Shown: piece after piece, positions 36,566 through 45,993 of the stretch
Position numbering within the stretch: position 1 is the stretch's first letter
How the letters are laid out: the number at the start of each line of letters is the position of its first letter
From: Methylobacterium sp. J-030
Lineage (GTDB): Bacteria; Pseudomonadota; Alphaproteobacteria; Rhizobiales; Beijerinckiaceae
Length of the DNA: 64,000 nt
NCBI RefSeq assembly: GCF_022829545.1
Contig: NZ_JAKSYM010000297.1
Location: 44,852-108,851 of the forward strand
Direction: 5' to 3'
Notes under the pieces: model-generated
The model's database searches: none
Seen by the model: only the letters and a program-made list of their open reading frames with translations
Told to the model about the DNA's origin: nothing
Program-made: the position numbers and the translations under genes

Positions 36566-36813
36566 TTCGCAGAGGACGGAAGCGCGCGAGAGCTGATCGA
36601 TTCGCGACATCAGGTGTTGAGCCCGCCACCGAAGAAGCGCCACAGACAGGCGTATTCGATGGCCCCGGCGCGGTTAACGGACCTTTGCGATCATTGCGGC
36701 GGAATTCCGAGATGCGTTGCATCGCCGCGACATACGCAGGGGATCCCACGGTGTTGCACAGGATGACGTCCGGCTAAGTGCCGGTCCCGCAACGTGAGTT
36801 CGGTCACAACGCC

Positions 36814-37251
36814 GTGAGCAAGCAAATCTTCACCATAGGGTACGAAGGCCTGGATTCGGAGCGCCTCGCCGGCATCCTGCGCGATGCCGGCGTTCACATG
36901 CTGGCGGATGTCCGGGCGGTGGCAAATTCGCGCAAGCGCGGCTTCTCGAAGGGCGCGCTCGGGGCGTCACTGCGGGAGGCGGGGCTGGACTACACCCACC
37001 TGCGCAGCCTCGGGACACCGAAAGCCGGCCGGCAGGCGGCGCGGGCGGGCGACGCGGCGCTGCTGCGCCGGATCTACTGCGAGGAGGTGATCGATACCGC
37101 CGCCGGGCAGACAGCCCTGGATGAACTCGCGGTCCTGGCCGCGGCGACACCGCTCTGCCTGCTCTGCTTCGAGCGCGATCCGTCCATCTGCCACCGGCGC
37201 ATCCTGGCGGAGCGCCTGGCCGAGCGCGGATTTGCGATCCAGGATCTGTAA
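36814..37251 (+). CDS. DUF488 family protein
   Basis: A 145-residue DUF488 protein. The family opening FTIGYEGLDSERLAGIL, then DVRAVANSRKRGFSKGAL and the late cysteine motif LCLLCFERDPSICHRRIL are all visible. The Cys and His residues may bind metal or be catalytic, but the function is unknown. GTG 36814 is preferred; GTG 36778 would add 12 residues. It is divergent from the GH25 gene. Confidence 0.82.
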   Translation: MSKQIFTIGYEGLDSERLAGILRDAGVHMLADVRAVANSRKRGFSKGALGASLREAGLDYTHLRSLGTPKAGRQAARAGDAALLRRIYCEEVIDTAAGQTALDELAVLAAATPLCLLCFERDPSICHRRILAERLAERGFAIQDL

Positions 37252-37341
37252 GGCGGCGTGCCGGGGGACGGCGAACGGGATCGTCCGCCGCGCCTTCCCT
37301 CCCCCGATTGCGGGGCGGGAAGGTGACGGATGCGCCCGTTC

Positions 37342-37731
37342 TCAGGCCGGGAAGCGGGGGCCCGTCAGCGATCCGTGCGGCGGCATTTCGCGTGCACCGA
37401 GCGCGTCGACGAGTTTCCGGAACGGGCGCACCGCGGCGCCGAGCCGTGACGGCGGGGCGACGGGCCGCGTCCGCCGATCCGAATCGGCGACCGGCTCGAC
37501 CGGCATGTACAGCGCGTCGAAGAACGGGATCTCCAGAAGCGTGGCGCCGACCGCGTCGGTGATCACCAGGGAGGCGGCGAGCAGCCGCGGGTCGCCGCCG
37601 TGCTGGCGCATCAGCCCCTGCACGATGGTGCGCGCGGCGGTCCGGGCGGCCTCGACGTCGGCCACGCACTGCGCGGCCGAGGCCGGCAGCGACGCTTCGC
37701 CGAGACGGATCGTGAAGTGGGCCTGGATCAT
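37342..37731 (-). CDS. DUF6894-like small protein
   Basis: A 129-residue protein starting MIQAHFTIRLGEASLP. Its first 75 residues follow the DUF6894 pattern, which is common in Methylobacterium and relatives (short strand, then DVEAARTAARTIVQGLM helix, then VITDAVGATLLEIPF). The rest is a Pro/Arg-rich tail. A GAGGAGG site is well placed before ATG 37731. Function is unknown. It follows the small gene at 37759 on the same strand. Confidence 0.6.
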   Translation of the reverse strand: MIQAHFTIRLGEASLPASAAQCVADVEAARTAARTIVQGLMRQHGGDPRLLAASLVITDAVGATLLEIPFFDALYMPVEPVADSDRRTRPVAPPSRLGAAVRPFRKLVDALGAREMPPHGSLTGPRFPA

Positions 37732-37758
37732 GAAGCCTCCTCGGGCCGGATATGCGCG

Positions 37759-37962
37759 TCAGGCCGCCTGCGCGCCGTCGGCAGCCTCGGCGGCCGGCTT
37801 CGGGTCGAAGGCATCGGCCAGGAGTTCGAGGCGCCGGGCCATGTCGCGCACTTCATTCAGCGCGATCGACTTCTGGCCCTCCTTGACCGCACGGGTGATG
37901 TCGCTGACCTGCGCGGTGGCGATCCGCTTGAGTTCCTCGGCGAGTTGCTGGCAGGTCATCAT
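37759..37962 (-). CDS. small hypothetical helical protein
   Basis: A 67-residue protein starting at ATG 37962 or 37959. It is one or two amphipathic helices (QLAEELKRIATAQVSDITRAV, then EVRDMARRLELLADAF) with an Ala-rich tail. I do not recognise a family. It lies 27 bases before the DUF6894-like gene and is probably co-transcribed with it. Confidence 0.5.
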   Translation of the reverse strand: MMTCQQLAEELKRIATAQVSDITRAVKEGQKSIALNEVRDMARRLELLADAFDPKPAAEAADGAQAA

Positions 37963-38075
37963 CGCATCCGGGCCCGGTCTGTCGATCCGAGCCGGAACCG
38001 TGGCGCGCCGGCGCTTACCAAGGCGTTTCCCCGGGCAGCGGCGCCTGTGGACAAGGTGGGGATCGCAGGGACGGC

Positions 38076-38230
38076 TCAACCCGGAAGGTGGTGCACCGCG
38101 ATCATTCGGGCTGCGGTGCGCGTCTTCACGCCGAGCCCGGCCTGAAAGACTTCGCGATGCTCGGTGACATTCCGTCGGATCAGCCCAGGCACCTCGCTGA
38201 GGCAGTGCGTCTTGCCGCGCGAGAGCCGGT
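38076..38230 (-). pseudogene. remnant of a LuxR-type helix-turn-helix tail
   Basis: Directly after the SDR stop, one minus frame reads SRGKTHCLSEVPGLIRRN, then VTEHREVFQAGLGVKTRTAA, ending at a TGA at 38078-38076. The order of a Gly-Lys-Thr turn, a TEHR helix and a LGVKTRTAA motif is that of the C-terminal half of a LuxR/GerE DNA-binding domain. No start codon, ribosome-binding site or N-terminal domain exists; the SDR gene occupies the space. I read it as the last piece of a deleted regulator. Confidence 0.5.
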
Positions 38231-38238
38231 GCGCGTCG

Positions 38239-39087
38239 TCACGCCCCCGGGTAGTCGGCTCCGAGGCTGGTCTCCCGCCAAGCCTCGATCTCGGCGAGTG
38301 CCTGCTTGAGCCGGGTCGTGACGGCGTCGTAGCCCCAGGCGCCGAGGACGAGGTGGCGCGGCGGGGCGTCCATCTCGGCCACCCGGATCATCGCCTCGCC
38401 GGCCCGCACCGGATCGCCGGCCTGCGTGCCGCTCTTCTCCGACGTCGCCTTGAGGCGCACGCCCGCGGTCCCGGCGTAATCGGAAATCGCGTTCGGCGTC
38501 TGAACGAGGGAACGCCCGGCCCAATCGGTGCGAAACGGCCCGGGCTCGATGCAGGTGACGCGGATCCCCAGCGGCCCGACCTCGGCCGCCAGGGAATCCG
38601 AAAACCCCTCCACGGCGTGCTTGGTGGCGGCATAGTAACCCGAGGCCGGGAAGCCCACGAAGCCCGCCACGGAGGTGATGTTGAGGATGCGGCCGGATTT
38701 CTGCGCGCGCATCACCGGAAGCACCGCCCGGGTCAACGCGAACAGCCCGAACACGTTCGCGTCGAACTGGGCGCGGATCTTGTCCTCCTCGCCCTCCTCG
38801 ATCGAGGACTGATAGCCGTAGCCCGCATTGTTCACGAGCACGTCGATCCGCCCGAATGTTTCGTGCGCAGCGCCGACAGAAGCCGCGATCCCGCCGGGTT
38901 CGGTCACGTCGAGGGACAAGGCGAGGACGCGGTCCTCGGCGCCCTGCGCGAGGTCGGCGACCTTGGCGCGGTCGCGGGCCGTCACCACGACGCGCCAGCC
39001 GCGCCCGACGACGAGCCTCGCCAGTTCCCGGCCGAAGCCAGTCGAGCAGCCGGTGATGAACCAGACCGGATTGGTGTTCTGCGTCAT
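38239..39087 (-). CDS. short-chain dehydrogenase/reductase
   Basis: A 282-residue classical SDR. The cofactor motif is TGCSTGFGREL (13-23), followed by NNAGYGYQSS, the catalytic Ser in ITSVAGFVGFPASG and the Tyr-x3-Lys pair in YYAATKHAVEGFSDSL. PGPFRTDW follows as the substrate-loop start. It resembles the 'oxidoreductase' SDRs that act on small alcohols or ketones; the substrate is unknown. It lies 12 bases downstream of the cytochrome locus on the same strand. Confidence 0.88.
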   Translation of the reverse strand: MTQNTNPVWFITGCSTGFGRELARLVVGRGWRVVVTARDRAKVADLAQGAEDRVLALSLDVTEPGGIAASVGAAHETFGRIDVLVNNAGYGYQSSIEEGEEDKIRAQFDANVFGLFALTRAVLPVMRAQKSGRILNITSVAGFVGFPASGYYAATKHAVEGFSDSLAAEVGPLGIRVTCIEPGPFRTDWAGRSLVQTPNAISDYAGTAGVRLKATSEKSGTQAGDPVRAGEAMIRVAEMDAPPRHLVLGAWGYDAVTTRLKQALAEIEAWRETSLGADYPGA

Positions 39088-39099
39088 GGCGTATCCTGG

Positions 39100-41061
39100 T
39101 CAGGGCGTTGCGGCCGGCTCCGTCAAGCGATCGACCGAGAGCAGGTAGGCGATCAGCGCCGTCTGCTCGTCGGGCGACACGCCCGAACCGGCATCCGCCC
39201 AGAAGGCATGCCCCTTCCCGGTAACCCGCGCGATCCGCGCCGTATCCGAGGCGGCGTTCGCGGCGACCACTTTTGCGCGCAGGTCGCGGTCGACGAGCGC
39301 CCGCAGGCTGTTGGCGGGATCCGGGGCAACACCCCTGTAGAGCGTGCCGGGCACGCCGAGCTGATTTGCGGCATCGGGACCGACGGCGACGCCGGAATCG
39401 TGCAGGTAGGGCGCCGTCCAGGCAAGGCCGACGAGGTTCGGCACCTTGTAGCCGCCCTCCGTGCCGCCCTGTCCCCAGGCGAGGCGGACCTGCGCCAGTG
39501 CCTCGCCGGCGAGCGGTACCGGGCGGATCGCCGGCCTATCGGGGAGGGGAAACGGCGTGTCGACGGCGAACATCGTCGGCGGCGACAGGCGCGCCTCCAT
39601 CTTGGCCCCGGCCCGTGCGCGGGTCGGCTCCGTACCGATCTCCGCCTCCGGGATGATCCGATGGTTGGTCAGCGCCGGTCCGGAATGGCAGGCGCCGCAG
39701 CCGGCCTTCTCGAACACCGCGCGGCCGGCGCGCACCTTATCCGCATCCTGTCCGGAGGCCGGGGGATGCAGCAGGTTCTGGAAGGCCGACATCGCGTTGT
39801 TGGCGTGATTCACCGGCTCCCCGGGGACCGAGGTGAACAGACCGTTGTCGGTCACGTAGTTGGTGGCCGGATAGGTCGGCAGCACCGCGTAGCTGTTCAG
39901 GCCCGGCGAGGCCGGCGTCGGGTCGACGCTCCTCAGCACCTCGGACGGGCTTCAACCGCCGTCCGGCTCGTAGCGGAACGCGTCGGTGGCAGCCCCCCGC
40001 AGGACGATGCCGAGATACGTTTCCGGATCCATGCCGAACAGCCAGGGCGCGGCCGCCGCGAGCTGGGTCGTGTCGGAATTGGCGGCGTGGACGTTGTTGT
40101 TGAGCGAGGACAGGCCCGCGAAGGGGCCGATCGCCTCGCGCCCGCTCCAGCTATAGGGCTCGCCGTAGGCGGAAAAGCTCGACGGGATCGAAGTCGGGTT
40201 CGTGACGCGGTCGGCCGAGGAGTCGAAGCTGCCCGGCGGCCAGCTCGCCACCTGCACTTTGGTGGCCGCCTCCACCGCCGCCGCGTCCGGTAGCGCCGGC
40301 CCCGTACTGGTCGAGCCGGTGTGCTGGGGGTCGGCACTCGGCCGGGCATCGACCTCCGTCACGCTGGCGTGCATGAAGTAGGCCGAGGAATTCTTGGCGA
40401 GCGCCATCAGCAGCCCGGCATTGAGATCGACGTTCGGCGCGCCCTCCACGACCTTGCCGGTGCCGGGATCGACCGCCGCGTGGCAGAGCGCGCAGGTGAT
40501 ACCCATGCGCAGGTGGCCTCGGTCGTAGAAGGTCCTGATGCCGATGATGAAGGCGCCGCCCTTCGGCACGTCGAGCCCGGTCGGGACCAGTTCGCCCTTC
40601 CTGTAGACGCGTTCGCCGATGCGCATGTCGCGCGCCATGGCGACCTGAAGGTTGGTGGTGCCCTGCCCGCCGAGCTTGGCCACCGCCAGGGCGACCTCCG
40701 TCGGCGTCAGGCCGCCGTCGAGCATGCCCATCACGTCGGTGAGGAACACCTCGTTGCCGAACGTTTCTTGATAGAAGGCTCGCCGCCCGCGCTCGACCAT
40801 GGCGGGATCGATCGCCACGGCGGTCCCGCCTGGCGCCAGCTCCGTCCGGCCGCTCTCCGTGGCGTTCAGGCGATCCGCCTCGGCCCGCGAGACCCGGCGC
40901 CCGAGGATGTCGAAGGCGGTCTGGATCGGGTAGCGGTCGGCGTTGAGCAGGTCTGCTCGGTCGGGCATGGGCGCATAGCTGAAGCGTCCGAGGCTCGCGG
41001 TGGCGCCGATCGCGACGGCCGCGACGCCGGCACCGATCAGAAAGCGGCGTGGCCAGCCCAT
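39100..41061 (-). pseudogene. di-haem c-type cytochrome gene interrupted by an in-frame TGA
   Basis: Two halves in the same frame are separated only by TGA 39954-39952. The first half (start ATG 41061, N-terminal membrane anchor) has one haem site CALCH and ends YEPDGG. The second has CGACH, a MEARLSPP/TPF region and YKVPNLVGLAWTAPYLHDSGV, the usual end of di-haem cytochrome peroxidase-type proteins. GTG 39939 lies four codons after the TGA and could restart translation. Together they would make about 650 residues, in a family where both haems are normally on one chain. It may be a recent nonsense mutation, a sequencing error, or a split gene with two products. Confidence 0.75.
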
Positions 41062-41173
41062 GGGTCTCGAATTCCCCCGCGCATCCACCCTGCGGACGCG
41101 TGGCGGTGGACGGACGCGATAAACCGCCGGACAATGCCAGGGTTCATTTCCTCGGGCGGGACCGGGTGTCGCG

Positions 41174-42115
41174 TCAGTATCCCCGGGCGTTATCGATCCC
41201 CTGCGGGGGCTGCCCGGTTCGCCGGAACGCCCGCAGGTTGGCCGCCACCGTGGCGGCCGCGGACGGCATGTCGGTCGGTCCCGAGACGTGCGGCAGCACG
41301 GTCACGCCCGGATGAGCCCAGAGCGGGGACTCGGCCGGCAGAGGCTCCACCTCGAACACGTCGAGCACCGCGTGCGCGAGGTGGCCGCGATCCAAGGCGG
41401 CGATCAGGTCCGCCGTCACCACGATCGGCCCGCGGGCGAAGTTGATTAGCGCCGCGCCGGGCTTCAGCGCCGCCAGGCGCTCGGCGTTCACGAGGCCGCG
41501 CGTCTCCGGCGTCAGCGGCATGAGACAGACGAGGATGTCGCATCGGGCGAGCATCGCCGGAAGCGCCTCGATGCCGTGGACCGCCTCGATGCCCGGAACG
41601 GCCTTCGGGCTCCGGCTCCACCCGGAAACGCGAAAGCCGGCTCCGCGGAGCCGGTCCGCCGCCGCGACCCCGAGGGCGCCGAGCCCGAGCAGGCCGACCT
41701 GCGTGTCGGCGGGCTTCCGATAGGGGTGCGAGCGCCAGAGGCCGGCGCGCTGCTGCCGCGCATAGGCCGGCATGTCCCGCTGGAGATAGTAGGTCCAGGC
41801 CAGCACCGCCTCCGCCATGGTGCGGGCCATCTCGCGGTCCACCAGCCGCACGATCGGCAGGGGCCGGTCGAAGGCGTTGACCAGCCGTTCGACGCCGGCC
41901 CACAGGCTCTGCACCCAGACGAGACTTGGCAGGGCCGCCACCTCGGCGGGATCGGGGTTGGCCACGATGGCAACCCGGGCGGCGCCCCGCTCCGCATCAT
42001 CCATCAGGCGGAACGGGACGATCCGCTCCTCGGGCATCGCGGCCGCCAGGACCGCGAGCGTGTCCGCCTCCTGCGTCTTGCCCTTGCACCCGATGAGGGC
42101 GATCGCCTCTGCCAT
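41174..42115 (-). CDS. D-2-hydroxyacid dehydrogenase, GhrA-like glyoxylate/hydroxypyruvate reductase
   Basis: A 313-residue enzyme that should reduce glyoxylate, hydroxypyruvate or a related 2-keto acid with NAD(P)H. The nucleotide motif is GLLGLGALGVAAADRL (141-156). The catalytic Arg228 (NFARGP), Glu257 (FEVEPLP) and His276 (LPHVSG) are present. ATG 42115 with an upstream GGAG gives the family length; a GTG-led extension to 42160 is unlikely. In a methylotroph such enzymes could work near the serine cycle, but that is inference. Confidence 0.86.
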   Translation of the reverse strand: MAEAIALIGCKGKTQEADTLAVLAAAMPEERIVPFRLMDDAERGAARVAIVANPDPAEVAALPSLVWVQSLWAGVERLVNAFDRPLPIVRLVDREMARTMAEAVLAWTYYLQRDMPAYARQQRAGLWRSHPYRKPADTQVGLLGLGALGVAAADRLRGAGFRVSGWSRSPKAVPGIEAVHGIEALPAMLARCDILVCLMPLTPETRGLVNAERLAALKPGAALINFARGPIVVTADLIAALDRGHLAHAVLDVFEVEPLPAESPLWAHPGVTVLPHVSGPTDMPSAAATVAANLRAFRRTGQPPQGIDNARGY

Positions 42116-42207
42116 TCTGGACTCCGCACCGACCCGACCGCCGGGGCCGCGACGCACCAAGCAGGCGCTGTGCCCGAGTCCGTGCGGATCGCCAACCGGT
42201 AACGGGA

Positions 42208-42495
42208 TCAGCGCGCCTCGATCAGCGCGGGATAGACGAACCGGACATGGCGGCGGCTCTCCGGGATCGCGGCTTCAACGCGGCCCCGGATGCTACCGGT
42301 CGTGCTGGGCGTCAGCGGCTCCGCCGGCCGCAGGCTCCAGCGCTCGGCCGCCGGCATCTGCATGCGGGACTTCGGTCGTTCGAGTTGCGCATCGGCACCC
42401 TCCGAGGGGACGGTGGCGAGGCCCGCGAGCGTCATCAGGCTGAGCATCGCCCAGCGGGCGAGGCAGCGACGGGGGGAGGCAGGACGGCAAGACAT
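42208..42495 (-). CDS. small secreted hypothetical protein
   Basis: A 95-residue product from ATG 42495. Residues 1-35 look like a signal peptide (basic start, ARWAMLSLMTLAGLATVPSEG). The rest (SRMQMPAAERWSLRPAEPL, then RHVRFVYPALIEAR) has no recognised domain. The ribosome-binding site is weak, and part of the larger frame upstream is not coding. It is divergent from the MFS transporter gene. Confidence 0.45.
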   Translation of the reverse strand: MSCRPASPRRCLARWAMLSLMTLAGLATVPSEGADAQLERPKSRMQMPAAERWSLRPAEPLTPSTTGSIRGRVEAAIPESRRHVRFVYPALIEAR

Positions 42496-42653
42496 GACGG
42501 GGCACCGCGTGGATGCCTCAGGTCTGCCCGCACCAGATGAAGACGCGTTCGAACCGAATCGATTCCCAACCCGTTCCCAACACCTGCCTGGAGTTTCGGT
42601 AAATGCCGGCTGTGCAGGCACGGTAAACGGCCCGTTCGGGAGGACATGCGCAC

Positions 42654-44126
42654 ATGACGAGCAAGGTCGAGGGGAGTTCCGGAACGCCGGAGCGGGCGGA
42701 GATCGGCCGCGTGATCGACACCGACATTTCGGCACGCCTCGACCGATTGCCCTGGGGCCGGTTCCACGTCCTCGTCATCGTGGCGCTGGGGATCACCTGG
42801 GTGCTCGACGGTCTGGAGGTGACGCTTGCCGGCTCCCTGGTCGGCGCCCTGCGCAAGCCGCCGATGTCGTTCTCCGAATTCGACGTGGGGCTCGCCGCCT
42901 CCTGTTATCTGGTGGGTGCGGTGACGGGCGCGCTCGGCTTCGGCTGGCTCACCGACCGGATCGGCCGCAAGAAGCTGTTCTTCATCACGCTGGCCCTCTA
43001 CCTCGTCGCCACGGCGGCGACTGGATTGTCCTGGAGTGTCTGGAGCTTCTGCGTCTTCCGCTTCTTCACCGGCGCGGGGATCGGCGGCGAGTACACGGCG
43101 ATCAACTCCACCATCCAGGAGCTGGTCCCGGCCCGGGTCCGGGGCTGGACCAACCTCGTCATCAACGGCTCGTTCTGGATCGGCGCCGCGCTCGGCTCGT
43201 TCATGTCGATCGTGCTGCTGAAGCCGGAGGTGATCGACCCGGCCTGGGGCTGGCGGGTCGCCTTCTTCACCGGCGGCGCCATAGGTCTCGTGATCCTGCT
43301 CCTGCGCACCTGGATCCCCGAGAGCCCGCGCTGGCTCGCGACCCACGGCTACGCCGCGGAGGCCGACCGGGTCGTCACCGGCATCGAGAAGCGCTTCACC
43401 GACGAGGGCGTCACCCTGCCGCCGGTGGATGAGAGCAAGCGCATGAAGGTCCGCACCCGCGACCACACCCCGCTCTCAGAGGTGTTCAAGGCGCTGTTCG
43501 TGACGAGCCGGAAGGAGACCATGGTCGGTCTCGCGCTGATGATCGCGCAGGCTTTCTTCTACAACGCGCTGTTCTTCACCTACGCGCTGGTGCTGGAGCG
43601 GTTCTACGACGTGCCGGGCAACAGCGTCGGCTGGTATCTGCTGCCCTTCGCGCTCGGCTCGTTCCTCGGCCCGCTGCTGCTCGGGCGGCTGTTCGACACG
43701 ATCGGCCGGCGGGCGATGATCGGCTTCACGTACGGGATCTCGGCGCTGCTCCTCGTGGCCGTCGGCCTGCTGTTCCGGCTCGACGTGGTCGGCCCGGTCG
43801 GGCAGACCGCGGCCTGGATGGTGGTGTTCTTCTTCGCCTCGGCGGCCGCGAGCTCGGCCTATCTCACGGTCTCCGAGACCTTCCCGCTGGAAATCCGGGC
43901 GCTCGCCATCGCGGCCTTCTATGCGGTCGGCACCGGCATCGGCGGCGTCTCGGGGCCGCTGCTGTTCGGCAGCCTCGTGGAGACCGGCTCGCGCGACTGG
44001 GTGCTGTTCGGCTACGGGCTCGGCGCCGTTCTGATGCTGGTCGCCGCGGTGGTCGGCGGGATCTGGGGGACGGCGGCCGAGGGGAAATCGCTGGAGGAGG
44101 TGTCGAAGCCGCTGGCGACGGCATGA
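42654..44126 (+). CDS. MFS transporter, sugar porter-like
   Basis: A 490-residue major facilitator with 12 predicted helices in two halves. The loop motifs GWLTDRIGRKKLF (after helix 2) and GRLFDTIGRRAM (after helix 8) are typical, and GAGIGGEYTAINSTIQELVPARVRGW marks the sugar/metabolite:H+ symporter group. A long soluble loop lies between the two halves (about 220-280), ending MKVRTRDHTPLSEVFKAL. The substrate is unknown. It is a single gene with no linked enzyme. Confidence 0.87.
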   Translation: MTSKVEGSSGTPERAEIGRVIDTDISARLDRLPWGRFHVLVIVALGITWVLDGLEVTLAGSLVGALRKPPMSFSEFDVGLAASCYLVGAVTGALGFGWLTDRIGRKKLFFITLALYLVATAATGLSWSVWSFCVFRFFTGAGIGGEYTAINSTIQELVPARVRGWTNLVINGSFWIGAALGSFMSIVLLKPEVIDPAWGWRVAFFTGGAIGLVILLLRTWIPESPRWLATHGYAAEADRVVTGIEKRFTDEGVTLPPVDESKRMKVRTRDHTPLSEVFKALFVTSRKETMVGLALMIAQAFFYNALFFTYALVLERFYDVPGNSVGWYLLPFALGSFLGPLLLGRLFDTIGRRAMIGFTYGISALLLVAVGLLFRLDVVGPVGQTAAWMVVFFFASAAASSAYLTVSETFPLEIRALAIAAFYAVGTGIGGVSGPLLFGSLVETGSRDWVLFGYGLGAVLMLVAAVVGGIWGTAAEGKSLEEVSKPLATA

Positions 44127-44199
44127 GCGTATTCGGCGAAATGCACGGATTCGGAACAGGCAGGCTCGCAGCATCCTGAGGTGCAGCGGGTTGCCTTCG

Positions 44200-44604
44200 C
44201 TACGCCATTTCGGACCGTCCAACTCGGACAGACGGGATCACCGCACCGTAGCGCGCGACGATCCTGTCTGGTGTGACCGACCGAAGCCCCGCAGCGATCG
44301 CCTGGACAATAAGAAGGCGGTCGAACGGATCGCGTTGAATTGCAGGGAGGCTTGCAACGGCAGTAGCGTGTGCACCCAGCACGGCGATTTCGAAATGGCC
44401 ACGGTCCCTTAGTGGCTCGCGAAGGAGGCGGGCATCGATGAGACAGTCCGCTCGACCTGATCCGCCCTCAATCGCGAACTCCCAAAGGCTGGCTGCGCTG
44501 AACGGAAGCGTCTTGGCCTGATCCTCAATCACGTCACGCGCGGTGCTCGGCAGGCGACGGGATTCCGCAGCCGCCCAGAGCACTTTATGAGTATCGAGAA
44601 GGCG
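44200..44604 (-). pseudogene. PIN-domain (VapC-type) toxin lacking a start codon
   Basis: From 44601 the frame reads LLDTHKVLWAAAESRRLP and then SAASLWEFAIEGGSG, a late DPFDRLLIVQAIAAGL and VTPDRIVARYGAVIPS, which is a PIN ribonuclease. Three acidic active-site residues are present (Asp of LLDTH, Glu of LWEF, Asp of DPFD). However, no ATG, GTG or TTG lies between the upstream in-frame TGA and LLDTH. The only start, GTG 44583, would remove the first catalytic Asp. Its antitoxin partner upstream is also broken. The locus looks inactivated. Confidence 0.65.
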
Positions 44605-44855
44605 GCTCGCCGCCCTTCGAAAAGCGCCTCGATCTCAACACCGCCCAAGCGATCGAAGTCGACCGGAACGTGCATGCAATCTGCCAGGAAGCCGATCCGC
44701 TGTTCATCGAGAACCGGACGCCCGTGACATGGGACCACCCGGACCAGCGCATCGCCATTGCGGGTGATGAAGGCATCACCCGAGACCACCCGATCCACCT
44801 ATCGAGACAGGTCAATCCTGGCCTCGTTCGGGGTGATCGTGCGCATCGAACCCAT
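44529..44855 (-). pseudogene. Phd/YefM-type antitoxin with an in-frame TAG
   Basis: From ATG 44855 or 44846 the frame reads MRTITPNEARIDLSR, then TAG (44801-44799), then VDRVVSGDAFITRNGDALVRVVP, GFLADCMHVPVDFDRLGG and EIEALFEGRRAAF. This is the Phd/YefM antitoxin layout, with the stop where a Leu normally stands between LSR and VDRV. A restart at GTG 44798 would lack the DNA-binding N-terminus. The C-terminus also runs on past its usual end and overlaps the PIN gene in another frame. Confidence 0.65.
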
Positions 44856-44899
44856 CCGCAGGAGCATGTCGTCTCAGCGCGTGGCCGAACGCAGATCCC

Positions 44900-45904
44900 T
44901 CACGCCCCCTTCCGCCACACCTGCCCGTGATAGACGAAGGTCCGGCTCTCGTTGGCCAGGGCCGCGAGGCCCTGGAAGGCCGGGTCGTGGACGGTGATGA
45001 CGCTGGTGGGGATCTTGCGCATCATTTCGGCGAAGGGCGCCTTCCGTTCGAAGGCCTCGCGAAACCCGCTTTCCTTCAGAACCTTGACGATCCGGGGGGC
45101 GATGCCGCCGCCGATATAGACGCCGCTGGTGGCCAGGAAGGTCAGCGCGAGGTCGCCGCAAACGCGGCCGAGCAACCGGCCGAACAGTTCCAGCGTCTCG
45201 GCGGCGTGGGGGTCGGAGGCGTCGAGCCCCGTCTCGGTCACCGCCGCGGGATCGATCTTCTCGTGCGGCTGGCCGGTGCGGACATGCGCCACCGCCGCGT
45301 GCAGCCGGGCGAGCCCGGGGCCGGACAGTACCGATTCCACGGTGATCCGGTCCTCGACCCGCTCCAGCGCGTGCCACACCGTCTCCTCGAAGGCGTCTGC
45401 CGGGCCGAAATCGGTGTGGCCGGCCTCGGTGGAGACGATCGCGAGGTGCGTCGTGTAGGGCACCAGAGCGGCGGCGCCGAAACCGGTGCCCGGTCCCAGC
45501 ACGACGCGCGCACCGCCGGAGATCGGCGGGCAGGGCCCGACCGGCGTGAGATCGTGCGGTTCGATGCCGGCGGCACCGGCCGCCACCGGCACGTAATCGT
45601 TCACCACCACCGCGGAGGACAGGCCGAAATCCTCGCCGATACGCTGTCCGGCGATCCGCCAATGCGCGTTCGTGAGCTGGTTCACCGGCCCGTCGACCCG
45701 GCCGCCCATCGCCAGGATCGCCGAGCGGGGCGGCGCCAGGTCACCGCCTTTGGCCAGCGACGCCTTGATGGCGCTCGACGGGTCGGGATGATCGGCCGTC
45801 GCCTCGTGCGAGAGGAGCCGGGGCTGGCCCCCCTCGGCCTCGATCAGGCCGAAGCGTGCATTCGTGCCACCGATGTCGCCGACCAGGACCGGAAACTCGA
45901 ACAT
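44900..45904 (-). CDS. glk: glucokinase
   Basis: A 334-residue ROK-distinct bacterial glucokinase that phosphorylates glucose to glucose 6-phosphate. It has the phosphate-binding start LVGDIGGTNARFGL (7-20), the adenosine-side segments VVLGPGTGFGAAALV and VSTEAGHTDFGPAD, and SGVYIGGGIAPRIV. ATG 45904 is preceded by GGAGG; the longer ORF start at 45946 has no site. It lies head to tail with the DUF4260 and otsB genes on the same strand, about 89 bases downstream of the DUF4260 gene. Confidence 0.92.
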   Translation of the reverse strand: MFEFPVLVGDIGGTNARFGLIEAEGGQPRLLSHEATADHPDPSSAIKASLAKGGDLAPPRSAILAMGGRVDGPVNQLTNAHWRIAGQRIGEDFGLSSAVVVNDYVPVAAGAAGIEPHDLTPVGPCPPISGGARVVLGPGTGFGAAALVPYTTHLAIVSTEAGHTDFGPADAFEETVWHALERVEDRITVESVLSGPGLARLHAAVAHVRTGQPHEKIDPAAVTETGLDASDPHAAETLELFGRLLGRVCGDLALTFLATSGVYIGGGIAPRIVKVLKESGFREAFERKAPFAEMMRKIPTSVITVHDPAFQGLAALANESRTFVYHGQVWRKGA

Positions 45905-45993
45905 CGCTAGGTGCCTCCGCTCATTGGACCGTCGATGGCGGTTCATTCGCCGCGCAGCCCCGGGCGCGCAAGCCCCGCCGGGCCCGGAAACGC

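Noticed and set aside
39952..39954. TGA in the cytochrome gene as a selenocysteine codon
   Set aside because: No selenoprotein of this family is known and the position is not near a haem ligand.
44172..44184. CATCCTGAGGTGC, a match to one arm of the palindromic repeat
   Set aside because: Only 13 bases match and no second arm follows. It may be a remnant, but chance cannot be excluded.
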